Assembly (NCBI RefSeq): GCF_000403785.1
Contig: NZ_APHJ01000022.1
Span: 1 to 64,000, forward strand
Direction of reading: 5' to 3'
Length of the DNA: 64,000 nucleotides
Origin: Gillisia sp. CAL575
Lineage (GTDB): Bacteria > Bacteroidota > Bacteroidia > Flavobacteriales > Flavobacteriaceae
Shown: positions 35,274 to 43,420 of the stretch, in pieces
Layout: every line of letters starts with the position of its first letter
Position numbering within the stretch: the first letter of the stretch is position 1
Position numbers and translations under genes: made by a program
The notes under the pieces: model-generated
The model's database searches: none
What the model saw: only the letters and a program-made list of their open reading frames with translations
What the model was told of the DNA's origin: nothing

Positions 35274-36080
35274 ATGATCAAACAAATATCTAGCGCTCAA
35301 AATCCAGTTGTAAAAAGGCTGCTTCAGCTGCAAGAGAAATCTCGCAACCGAAAAAAAGAAGGAGTTTTTATAGTGGAAGGACTTAGGGAAATTCAGCTTG
35401 CCTTTAAGGGAAAATATATCTGCGAAGAATTCTTTTTTTGTGATTCTTTATTTCCTGCTGAAGGTTTGAGGGAACTGAACCCAAATACTGAACACTCCCC
35501 TTTGATCACAGAATTCTCTAAAGATGTTTATGAAAAGATCGCATATCGTGGCAGTACAGAAGGCATTATGGCTTTATTTAGATCTAAAGAATTGGCTCTG
35601 GAATCGCTTCAGCTAAAATCTGAACAGCCATTAATTTTAGTTGCTGAAGCACCAGAAAAACCAGGTAATATCGGAGCGCTTTTAAGAACTGCAGATGCTG
35701 CAAATGTAGATGCTGTAATCATTGCCAATCCCAAAACCGATCTTTTTAATCCTAATATTATTAGATCTAGTGTAGGTTGTGTTTTCACAAGTAATATCGC
35801 AGTTGGAACTACTTCAGAAATTATCAGTTTTTTAAAGAAACATAAAATCTCTATTTATACAGCTGCCCTACAAGCGTCAAAAAATTATTCAGATGTAGAT
35901 TTTAAAAAGTCTTCTGCAATAGTTGTTGGTACCGAAGCAACAGGATTAAGTAAAGAATGGATAGATAATTCTACTCAAAACATCATTATCCCCATGAGTG
36001 GAGAAATTGATAGCATGAATGTATCTGTTGCTGCTGGAATTTTAATTTTTGAAGCTAAACGACAAAGAGGTTTTTCCTAG
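35274..36080 (+). CDS. TrmH/SpoU-family RNA 2'-O-methyltransferase
   Basis: This 268-residue protein has an N-terminal substrate-binding domain (SpoU-sub-bind, about 8-95) and the knotted SPOUT methyltransferase domain. The three SpoU motifs are present: motif 1 EKPGNIGALLRTADAA near 127-142, motif 2 VGTEATGLSKEW, and motif 3 IPMSGEIDSMNVSVAAGILIFE. It should methylate a ribose in rRNA or tRNA with S-adenosylmethionine; the exact nucleotide cannot be predicted. It stands alone after the terminator at 35238, and an M48 protease gene follows in the same direction. Confidence 0.92.
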   Translation: MIKQISSAQNPVVKRLLQLQEKSRNRKKEGVFIVEGLREIQLAFKGKYICEEFFFCDSLFPAEGLRELNPNTEHSPLITEFSKDVYEKIAYRGSTEGIMALFRSKELALESLQLKSEQPLILVAEAPEKPGNIGALLRTADAANVDAVIIANPKTDLFNPNIIRSSVGCVFTSNIAVGTTSEIISFLKKHKISIYTAALQASKNYSDVDFKKSSAIVVGTEATGLSKEWIDNSTQNIIIPMSGEIDSMNVSVAAGILIFEAKRQRGFS

Positions 36081-36173
36081 AAAGACTGACAATATGTTCA
36101 TTTATGCTAAATAGCCTTATTCATTCAATTATAACGCATATATTAATCTTTTCCTTCAAAAACAATATTCTAC

Positions 36174-37406
36174 GTGAGTGCTGAAATCTTATTTTATATA
36201 ATAATTGCTATCATTTTAATCGATTTTATAATCGACAAAATTCTAGATTCTTTAAATGCAAGCCGATTCAACGATCCAATCCCAAAAGAGTTGGAAGACG
36301 TATATGATGATGCAGAATATCGAAAATCTCAGAATTATAAGAAAGATGTTTATAGGTTCGGAATAGTTTCATCCGTTTTCTCATTACTGCTTTTGTTAGG
36401 TTTCCTCTTTTTTGAAGGATTTGCTTTTGTAAATGGAATTGCAAGTGATTTTACTGAAAACCCTATTTACAAAGCTTTAATTTTCTTTGGGATAATTATG
36501 TTTGCCAGTGATATACTTACCCTGCCCTTTTCATATTACAGCACCTTTGTGATTGAGGAGAAATATGGATTTAACAAAACCACTAAGAAATTATTTGTAT
36601 TAGATAAATTGAAATCCTGGGGATTAATGATCGTTGTTGGAGGTGGAATTTTAGCACTGATTGTCTGGTTTTATCAATTAACTTCTACAGATTTCTGGTG
36701 GTATTCATGGATTATGGTTACCGTTTTTATTGTGTTTACAAATATGTTTTATGCAAAGCTTATTGTTCCACTATTCAACAAACAGTCCCCACTGCAGAAT
36801 GGATCGCTTCGTTCTAAAATAGAAGCCTATGCCCATGAAGTAGGTTTTCAATTAGATAATATTTTTATAATAGATGGTTCAAAGAGAAGCACTAAGGCAA
36901 ATGCCTATTTCTCTGGATTTGGCAAAGAAAAAAGGATCACTCTTTATGACACTTTGGTTAATGACCTAAGTGAAGAAGAAATCGTTAGTGTTTTGGCACA
37001 TGAAGTAGGCCATTATAAGAAAAAGCATATCATAGTAAACTTAAGCGCTTCTATATTAACCACAGGTTTAACTTTGTGGGTGTTGTCCATATTTGTTGGC
37101 AATGCCTTACTATCTCAAGCCTTGGGAGTAGAAAACCCAAGTTTTCATATTGGGTTGATCGCTTTCGGAATTTTATTCAGTCCTATTTCAGAAATTACCG
37201 GGTTGTTGATGAATTATTTATCTAGAAAATTCGAATATCAGGCAGATGATTTTGCTAAAAACACCTATAGTTCAGATCCTTTGATCTCTAGTCTCAAAAA
37301 ATTATCTAAATCTAGTTTAAGCAACTTAACCCCACATAAAGCCTACGTTTTTATGCATTATTCGCATCCTACATTATTACAGCGAATTAAAAACTTAAGC
37401 TCTTAG
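36174..37406 (+). CDS. M48 family metallopeptidase (Ste24/CAAX protease-like)
   Basis: This 410-residue membrane protease has several hydrophobic segments (about 3-18, 64-85, 97-115, 147-165, 180-198, 290-310, 325-342) and the zinc motif HEVGH at 276-280, with the third ligand expected in FEYQADDFA. The N-terminal part matches the CAAX prenyl protease 1 N-terminal domain. In bacteria this family takes part in quality control of membrane proteins; prenylation is not expected here. Start codon is GTG at 36174. Spacing of 42 bases to the Rel gene suggests possible cotranscription. Confidence 0.9.
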   Translation: MSAEILFYIIIAIILIDFIIDKILDSLNASRFNDPIPKELEDVYDDAEYRKSQNYKKDVYRFGIVSSVFSLLLLLGFLFFEGFAFVNGIASDFTENPIYKALIFFGIIMFASDILTLPFSYYSTFVIEEKYGFNKTTKKLFVLDKLKSWGLMIVVGGGILALIVWFYQLTSTDFWWYSWIMVTVFIVFTNMFYAKLIVPLFNKQSPLQNGSLRSKIEAYAHEVGFQLDNIFIIDGSKRSTKANAYFSGFGKEKRITLYDTLVNDLSEEEIVSVLAHEVGHYKKKHIIVNLSASILTTGLTLWVLSIFVGNALLSQALGVENPSFHIGLIAFGILFSPISEITGLLMNYLSRKFEYQADDFAKNTYSSDPLISSLKKLSKSSLSNLTPHKAYVFMHYSHPTLLQRIKNLSS

Positions 37407-37448
37407 TTGGAAGTTGTTTCTTTACAATGTTAATCGTAATTTTAAGTT

Positions 37449-39662
37449 ATGACAGAAGCTGCAATAATAAAAGAAAACAAAGAAATTGCGCGCCAGTATA
37501 AGGAATTGCTACGCATAAGTTACAGATCCCTAACTAAGGAAGATAAAAATTTAATTAGATTGGCATTTGATACTTCAGTAGAAGCACATAAAGATCAGCG
37601 AAGAAAATCTGGTGAGGCTTACATATTTCATCCTATTGCGGTTGCTAAAATAGTGGCTTCAGAAATTGGATTAGATGCCACATCTATTGCTGCTGCTCTC
37701 TTACATGATGTTGTGGAAGATACCACCTACACTATCGAGGAAATTGAGGCCATGTTTGGGGAAACTGTCGCTTTAATTGTAGACGGTCTAACCAAGATCT
37801 CGCACTTACAGCAGCAACAAGATAAAAACGTTTCTCTACAAGCTGAAAATTTTAGAAAAATGTTGCTTACGCTTAACGATGATGTTAGGGTAATCATTAT
37901 TAAAATTGCAGATAGGTTGCATAATATGCAAACTATGGATTCTATGAAACCAGATAAACAGGTTAAAATAGCTTCAGAAACACTCTATATCTACGCGCCA
38001 CTTGCACACAGAATTGGATTATATAGCATTAAAACTGAACTTGAAGACCTCAGTTTAAAATATACCGAACCTGAGGTTTATAATGATATTCTTCAGAAGA
38101 TAAGGGAAAGTAAACAAGAGCAAGATGCTTATATTGATGCATTTACAAAGGTTATAAAAGACTCATTAGATCAAGAGCAATTAGACTACACAATTAAGGG
38201 AAGACCAAAATCTATTTATTCTATTTGGAGAAAAATTAAGACCCAGAATATCACTTTTGATGAGGTCTTCGATAAGTTTGCTGTTCGTATTATTTATAAA
38301 GGTGATTTAGCAAATGAAAAATTTTTAGCCTGGAAAATATATTCCATAGTTACAGATCATTTTAGACCGAATCCAATTCGATTAAGAGATTGGATCTCTT
38401 CACCTAAATCTACTGGTTACGAAGCTTTACACATTACCGTAATGGGCCCTAAAGGAAGATGGGTAGAAGTACAAATTAGAAGTGAGCGAATGAATGAAAT
38501 AGCTGAAAAAGGTTATGCAGCTCATTATAAGTATAAACAAGGTGCAGAGCAGGAAGAAAAGACCATGGAAGAATGGTTAAATAGACTTCAAGAAGCTTTA
38601 GAAAATTCTGAAGCCAATGCTGTAGATTTTGTAGAACAATTCAAACTGAATTTATACGCCAAAGAGATCTTTGTATTCACTCCACAAGGAGATTTAAAAT
38701 CTTTGCCAAAGGGAGCAACTCCATTAGATTTTGCATTTAGCATACATACGGCCATAGGGCTTCATACTCGAGGTGCTAAGGTGAATAACAAATTGGTACC
38801 TTTAAGTCATGAATTAAAAAGTGGCGATCAAATAGAAATTATTACTTCAGACAATGCTAAACCTAATGTTAACTGGTTAGACTATGCAAGCACTGCAAGA
38901 GCTAGAGCTAAGATAAAATCTTCTTTAAGAGAAGAGAAAAAAGAACTTGCAGAAGAAGGAAAAGCTGTGCTGGCAAGAAAGTTAAAAGCGCAAAAACTCA
39001 GTTTTAACGAGAGTATGATCAATGAGTTGGTTATTTACTTTAAATTAAAAACCAGCCTTGATCTTTTTTATAGAGTAGGAATTGGTAAGATTGACAACAA
39101 GAATTTAAAGGAATTTACTTCCTCTAGAAGTAATGCTTTTGTGAGCTACTTTAAAAATAAGATTAGAAAAGCACCTGTTGCAGAAGATCTTAATAAAGAA
39201 GAGATCACTCATAAATACGATCAGATAGTATTTGGGAAGGAAGAAGAGGTTCTTGATTATAAGTTAGCTAATTGTTGTAATCCTATTCCTGGAGATCGGG
39301 TGTTTGGTTTTATTACTGTTAGCGAGGGGATAAAAGTTCATAAAAAAGACTGTCCTAATGCTATTCAGTTTCAAAGCAACTATGCCTATAGAATTATCCA
39401 GGCAAAATGGATAGACTCGTCTCAACAGGATTTTAAGGCGGTTATCAGTTTACGTGGAATAGACAATTTAGGATTAGTTAGCGAGATCACTAAAGAAATT
39501 TCAAAAAGTATGAACGTAAATATGCGCAGCATTAATTTTGACAGTGCAGATGGTGTGTTTACAGGTAAAATAACGGTAATTGTAAAAAACAATTCCATCT
39601 TAGACACACTAATAGAACATCTTAAAAAAATTAGTGGGATAGATAAGGTGTCAAGAGAATAA
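37449..39662 (+). CDS. RelA/SpoT bifunctional (p)ppGpp synthetase/hydrolase
   Basis: This 737-residue protein controls the stringent response. The hydrolase domain keeps HD ([11 protein letters not shown]) and the surrounding [14 protein letters not shown]. The synthetase domain contains [11 protein letters not shown], the [18 protein letters not shown] loop and [10 protein letters not shown]. These are followed by a TGS domain ([24 protein letters not shown]), a helical/zinc-finger part with [11 protein letters not shown], and a C-terminal ACT domain. Both activities look intact, so it is a SpoT/Rel-type enzyme. It is followed by fur and purA in the same direction; PurA is a known target of ppGpp inhibition. 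Confidence 0.95.
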   Translation: MTEAAIIKENKEIARQYKELLRISYRSLTKEDKNLIRLAFDTSVEAHKDQRRKSGEAYIFHPIAVAKIVASEIGLDATSIAAALLHDVVEDTTYTIEEIEAMFGETVALIVDGLTKISHLQQQQDKNVSLQAENFRKMLLTLNDDVRVIIIKIADRLHNMQTMDSMKPDKQVKIASETLYIYAPLAHRIGLYSIKTELEDLSLKYTEPEVYNDILQKIRESKQEQDAYIDAFTKVIKDSLDQEQLDYTIKGRPKSIYSIWRKIKTQNITFDEVFDKFAVRIIYKGDLANEKFLAWKIYSIVTDHFRPNPIRLRDWISSPKSTGYEALHITVMGPKGRWVEVQIRSERMNEIAEKGYAAHYKYKQGAEQEEKTMEEWLNRLQEALENSEANAVDFVEQFKLNLYAKEIFVFTPQGDLKSLPKGATPLDFAFSIHTAIGLHTRGAKVNNKLVPLSHELKSGDQIEIITSDNAKPNVNWLDYASTARARAKIKSSLREEKKELAEEGKAVLARKLKAQKLSFNESMINELVIYFKLKTSLDLFYRVGIGKIDNKNLKEFTSSRSNAFVSYFKNKIRKAPVAEDLNKEEITHKYDQIVFGKEEEVLDYKLANCCNPIPGDRVFGFITVSEGIKVHKKDCPNAIQFQSNYAYRIIQAKWIDSSQQDFKAVISLRGIDNLGLVSEITKEISKSMNVNMRSINFDSADGVFTGKITVIVKNNSILDTLIEHLKKISGIDKVSRE

Positions 39663-39667
39663 ACCAA

Positions 39668-39675
39668 TACCTTTG
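39668..39675 (+). promoter_or_regulatory. Candidate -7 box (TACCTTTG) for fur
   Basis: TACCTTTG fits TAnnTTTG and lies 16 bases before the fur start, just after the rel stop. It would allow fur-purA transcription independent of rel. The -33 element is not clear. Confidence 0.4.
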
Positions 39676-39691
39676 CAAACGAAGCAATATT

Positions 39692-40150
39692 ATGAGCAAG
39701 AAAAGCGGAAATAAGAATGATCAGGCTGTAGTTAAAAATGTATTTACCAAATTTTTGGAGGATAAAGGGCATCGTAAAACCCCAGAACGTTTTGCTATTT
39801 TACAGGAGATCTATAATAATGAAGAGCATTTTGATATTGAGTCGCTATATATTAATATGAAAAATAAGAAATATAGGGTGAGTCGCGCTACTTTATATAA
39901 TACCATAGAATTACTTTTAGATTGCGGTTTAGTTAGAAGACATCAATTCGGCCAAAATCAATCTCAGTACGAAAAATCTTATTTTGATAGGCAACACGAT
40001 CACATAATTTTAACTGATACAGGAGAAGTAATAGAATTTTGCGATCCTAGAATTCAAAGTATAAAACAAACGATAGAAGAAGTTTTTAATATTGAAGTTT
40101 CTAAACATTCTTTATACTTTTACGGTACAAAAAAACAACCAACAAATTAG
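39692..40150 (+). CDS. Fur-family transcriptional regulator
   Basis: This 152-residue regulator has the winged-helix DNA-binding domain ([16 protein letters not shown] to [14 protein letters not shown], about 24-80) and a dimerisation and metal-binding domain containing [16 protein letters not shown]. Only one region Cys pair candidate exists (EFCD); the CxxC structural zinc motifs of classical Fur or PerR are absent. It could be iron- or peroxide-responsive; which cannot be told. purA begins six bases later. A pair of exported ferritin-like genes lies nearby on the opposite strand, but a regulatory link is only a guess. Confidence 0.88.
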   Translation: MSKKSGNKNDQAVVKNVFTKFLEDKGHRKTPERFAILQEIYNNEEHFDIESLYINMKNKKYRVSRATLYNTIELLLDCGLVRRHQFGQNQSQYEKSYFDRQHDHIILTDTGEVIEFCDPRIQSIKQTIEEVFNIEVSKHSLYFYGTKKQPTN

Positions 40151-40156
40151 ATATTT

Positions 40157-41428
40157 ATGGCAGTAGACTTACTACTCGGATTACAATGGGGAGATGAAGG
40201 AAAAGGTAAAATTGTAGATGTTTTTACCAAGAAATATGATATAATTGCTAGATTTCAAGGAGGTCCAAATGCGGGTCATACTTTGGAATTTGATGGTCAA
40301 AAGCATGTTCTTCACACGATTCCTTCCGGGATTTTTCATAAAGACACCATAAATCTTGTTGGAAATGGGGTTGTTATAGATCCGGTTATTTTCAAAAAAG
40401 AATTGGAAAATTTAGATGCTTTCAAAACAGATTATAGAAAAAATCTATATATCTCAAGAAAAGCCCACTTAATACTTCCTACTCATAGGTTGTTGGATGC
40501 AGCTTCTGAAGCTTCCAAAGGAAAAGCCAAAATTGGTTCTACACTTAAAGGAATTGGACCAACTTATATGGACAAGACTGGAAGAAATGGAATTCGTGTT
40601 GGTGATCTTGAATTGGATAATTGGAAAGAAAAATATAGATTATTGGCAGACAAGCATGAAGCTATGATTAGCTTTTATAATGTAGATGTACAATATGATT
40701 TAGCGGAATTAGAGACTGAATTCTTTAAAGCCGTAAAACTACTGAAAACATTGAAGTTTATAGATAGTGAGCAATACTTACAAACAGCGCAAGAAGATGG
40801 AAAATCTATTTTAGCTGAAGGTGCTCAGGGATCTTTATTAGATATAGATTTTGGAACATATCCTTTTGTGACTTCTTCTAATACCACTGCAGCAGGAGCT
40901 TGTACGGGATTAGGAGTTGCACCGAATAAAATTGGAGATGCTTTTGGAATTTTTAAAGCATACACTACAAGAGTTGGAAGCGGTCCTTTCCCTACTGAAC
41001 TTTTCGATGAAGATGGAGAGAGAATGGGAAGAGTTGGAAATGAATTTGGCGCTACTACAGGTCGTGCTAGAAGATGTGGTTGGTTAGACCTTGTTGCGCT
41101 AAGATATGCAGTGCAAATAAATGGAATCACCCAATTAATAATGATGAAAGGTGATGTACTAAGTGGTTTTAAAACCCTAAAAATATGTACATCTTATATG
41201 TATAAGGGAGAAGAAATTAAGCATTTACCATATAACATAGAACCAGAGAATGTTACTCCTATATATACAGAGTTTAAAGGTTGGGAAGAGGATCTTACTA
41301 AAATGACTGAAGCCTCTGAACTACCTAAAGAATTTATGGAATACGTGAAATTTTTAGAGGATGAATTAAAGACTCCCATTTCTGTAATTTCTGTAGGTCC
41401 AGATAGAAAACAAACGATAAACAGATAA
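40157..41428 (+). CDS. purA: Adenylosuccinate synthetase
   Basis: This 423-residue enzyme makes adenylosuccinate from IMP, aspartate and GTP, the first committed step to AMP. The N-terminal P-loop-like QWGDEGKGKIVD is at 10-21. GGPNAGHT, LKGIGPTYMDK, EGAQGSLLDIDFGTYPFVTSSNTTA-type segments and TTGRARRCGWLD are present. Length matches the family. It follows fur by six bases. Because ppGpp inhibits PurA in other bacteria, the neighbourhood with rel is functionally coherent. A bidirectional terminator at 41455-41486 ends the unit. Confidence 0.97.
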   Translation: MAVDLLLGLQWGDEGKGKIVDVFTKKYDIIARFQGGPNAGHTLEFDGQKHVLHTIPSGIFHKDTINLVGNGVVIDPVIFKKELENLDAFKTDYRKNLYISRKAHLILPTHRLLDAASEASKGKAKIGSTLKGIGPTYMDKTGRNGIRVGDLELDNWKEKYRLLADKHEAMISFYNVDVQYDLAELETEFFKAVKLLKTLKFIDSEQYLQTAQEDGKSILAEGAQGSLLDIDFGTYPFVTSSNTTAAGACTGLGVAPNKIGDAFGIFKAYTTRVGSGPFPTELFDEDGERMGRVGNEFGATTGRARRCGWLDLVALRYAVQINGITQLIMMKGDVLSGFKTLKICTSYMYKGEEIKHLPYNIEPENVTPIYTEFKGWEEDLTKMTEASELPKEFMEYVKFLEDELKTPISVISVGPDRKQTINR

Positions 41429-41454
41429 TTTTTTTTATAAAATATATTGAATAA

Positions 41455-41486
41455 AAAAATGCCTTTCATTTCTGAAAGGCATTTTT
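41455..41486. terminator. Bidirectional terminator
   Basis: TGCCTTTCA (41460-41468) pairs with TGAAAGGCA (41473-41481) over a four-base loop, flanked by A5 and T5. It lies between convergent purA and the ferritin-like gene. Confidence 0.9.
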
Positions 41487-41510
41487 AATATAAATCAAAT
41501 CAATCTAGAA

Positions 41511-42332
41511 TTAAGAAACGATGAAATTCGAAGCAATTGCATTTACTTCAGCCATAGTCAAAGGTTCATCAAAAGCTTCCTGAACGGCCTCTGGCCCTCC
41601 AAAATTACCAAATAATCCAGAAAGCTCCACACCACCTTGAACAGTGTTAGCTTCTCCAGCGTATATTCCATCAAATACAGATGGTATACCGTTACTTGCA
41701 GCAGTTCCGCCAGTAACCCAACCTTTTTGACCTCTCATTCTACGTACTTGTGAAGCATGTCTTGCCTCTACTGAATGAACTTGCAAAGCAAAAGTCAATA
41801 AATCATTATCATTTGCTAATGCTCCAGCCTGACCTTTAAATGCTCTTACTCCAGTATCTTCAAAACCTTGAGATAAAGCCATGAAAGTTTCGTAGTTCTC
41901 AAAAGTATCTAATCCCAATCCTTTTCCTGTAAAATCAAAAGTTGGTTCCTCTATTGCAGCATCTCCTAAGGCAGCTGCGAAAAAGTCTACGTGGGATTTT
42001 TCATGTTTCAAGATTTGTCCAAAAACTGCACGATCCGCTTCTGGAATTAGTCCAGTCGTATCCATTGCAATTTGATAAAAGTTACGCTCCAAATATTCAA
42101 GAGTTAAAGCGAAGTTTAATACCTCTTGCGGAGTTGCTTGGAATGCCGCAGCAGACATTGATGCAGTCGCCGCTTTTGCTTTACCACTAGTTGCAGCTAA
42201 TGCAAAAGGAATAGATGCTAAAGCAAAATTCTTACCTGCATTTGTAAATTGACTTATTGAGCCTCTTCTAGAACTTTTTGTTTTTAAAAGTTCTTCGTTA
42301 GAAAGGTTATCTAATATTTTTAATAAATTCAT
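41511..42332 (-). CDS. Ferritin-like domain protein, exported (second gene)
   Basis: This 273-residue protein begins with a basic region containing SRRGS (near 21-25) and a hydrophobic stretch (about 35-52, FALASIPFALAATSG), suggesting a twin-arginine-like export signal. A four-helix ferritin-like domain follows: LEYLERNFY, LKHEKSHVDFF, FEDTGVRAF and VEARHASQVRRM supply Glu and His residues spaced as in di-iron carriers. It is similar in all four motifs to the neighbouring gene, from which it is separated by 26 bases. The function of this family (annotated ferritin-like domain) is not established; iron binding or a redox role outside the cytoplasm is inferred. Confidence 0.82.
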   Translation of the reverse strand: MNLLKILDNLSNEELLKTKSSRRGSISQFTNAGKNFALASIPFALAATSGKAKAATASMSAAAFQATPQEVLNFALTLEYLERNFYQIAMDTTGLIPEADRAVFGQILKHEKSHVDFFAAALGDAAIEEPTFDFTGKGLGLDTFENYETFMALSQGFEDTGVRAFKGQAGALANDNDLLTFALQVHSVEARHASQVRRMRGQKGWVTGGTAASNGIPSVFDGIYAGEANTVQGGVELSGLFGNFGGPEAVQEAFDEPLTMAEVNAIASNFIVS

Positions 42333-42358
42333 TTTTTTCGTTTTAAATTGATAATTAA

Positions 42359-43129
42359 TTACTCAGTTGGCAATTGATTTGCTGTGAATTCAGTTGTAAT
42401 AAACCCGCCAGCTGCTGCAAGAACATCACTTGGAGGTGTAGCTTTGTCATAAGACAATCCAGTTCCACCTAAGTCTACTAAAATACCATCTCTAGCAAAA
42501 GCAGTAGTACCTGGGTTAATTAAATCTGCAAATGCTGAAGCATGTCTAGCTTCCACAGAAACAATTTTTCCTGCAAGTCCTAAATAAACATCACCGTTTG
42601 GAGCAGTAACATCAATTAATTTACCTGCACCATTATAAGCTGATACACCAGTATCTTCTAAAAGAAGAGCGGTTGCCAAAACAGAATCTCTATCATCGAA
42701 ATTTACATTTCCATAATCAAATGCTAGATCTGGAGTAATATCATCTGGGGCGACAGCAGTAATTGCTGTTTTAAAAAATTCACGGTGTATTACTTCGTGA
42801 TACCATACATCTTCAAGAAGAGTTTTTTCATCACCATCAGGTAAACCTTTATAATAAGCTCCATCTATTACTCTAGTATAAAAATCTGCTTCTAATTGTT
42901 CTAAAGCATAAGCATAGTTTAAGATTCCCAGATTTCCAGCACCTAAATCAAATACACCATCTACTGGTGGAGTAATCGGGTCCATATCGTCGTCATCACT
43001 ACATCCGTAAAGTAGTAAACTACTTCCTGCGACTGCCAATCCTCCCATTTTTAAAAATTGTCTACGCGAATTGCTTGTTTTTGAGTGGGTTTCTGTAGAA
43101 ACTTCCACTTTAATCACTGGTTTTTTCAT
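42359..43129 (-). CDS. Ferritin-like lipoprotein with Tat signal (first gene)
   Basis: This 256-residue protein carries a clear twin-arginine signal (SRRQFLK at 21-27, hydrophobic 29-41) that ends in a lipobox LLYGC (Cys43), followed by SDDDDMD, which resembles the acidic lipoprotein export signal used in Bacteroidota to reach the cell surface. The mature part holds the ferritin-like motifs LEQLEADFY, YHEVIHREFF, LLEDTGVSAY and VEARHASAF. Tat export implies folding, perhaps with metal inserted, before transport. It is the first gene of a two-gene unit with the following ferritin-like gene and has a candidate promoter at 43153. Confidence 0.86.
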   Translation of the reverse strand: MKKPVIKVEVSTETHSKTSNSRRQFLKMGGLAVAGSSLLLYGCSDDDDMDPITPPVDGVFDLGAGNLGILNYAYALEQLEADFYTRVIDGAYYKGLPDGDEKTLLEDVWYHEVIHREFFKTAITAVAPDDITPDLAFDYGNVNFDDRDSVLATALLLEDTGVSAYNGAGKLIDVTAPNGDVYLGLAGKIVSVEARHASAFADLINPGTTAFARDGILVDLGGTGLSYDKATPPSDVLAAAGGFITTEFTANQLPTE

Positions 43130-43152
43130 AATTAAGTTTTCTAGATTATATC

Positions 43153-43160
43153 CAAACTTA
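43153..43160 (-). promoter_or_regulatory. Candidate -7 box (TAAGTTTG) for the ferritin-like pair
   Basis: TAAGTTTG on the minus strand fits TAnnTTTG and lies 23 bases upstream of the first ferritin-like start. The nearest TTTG upstream (43188-43191) leaves a 27-base spacer, longer than usual. Confidence 0.38.
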
Positions 43161-43396
43161 CGTGAGAAAACGATTTTAGGTTTTAAACAAATGGTTAATT
43201 TTTTCTTAAAGGAAATTCTGGAATCTTAAATTATTATAAAATTTAGAAAAGTTTATGAGAATTAGCTAATTCCTAACACTTTCAACGGTTCATTTAGAAA
43301 TCGATTTATTGATGAACGGTTTTTAAAGAATCATTCATTTAGCTTCAGTTTTAATTATTTTTATTTAAGCAGCTCTTTCATTATATGGCTTTTCCT

Positions 43397-43404
43397 TACT
43401 TTTG
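43397..43404 (+). promoter_or_regulatory. Candidate -7 box (TACTTTTG) for the OstA-like gene
   Basis: TACTTTTG fits TAnnTTTG and lies 16 bases before the TTG start of the OstA-like gene. The 291-base divergent spacer also contains an imperfect inverted repeat (AACGGTTCAT ... ATGAACGGTT, one mismatch) without a known role. Confidence 0.38.
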
Positions 43405-43420
43405 ATTCAAATTATTCAGT

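Noticed and set aside
43240-43380. Imperfect inverted repeat AACGGTTCAT ... ATGAACGGTT
   Set aside because: One mismatch, long spacer and no link to a promoter; too weak to call an operator.
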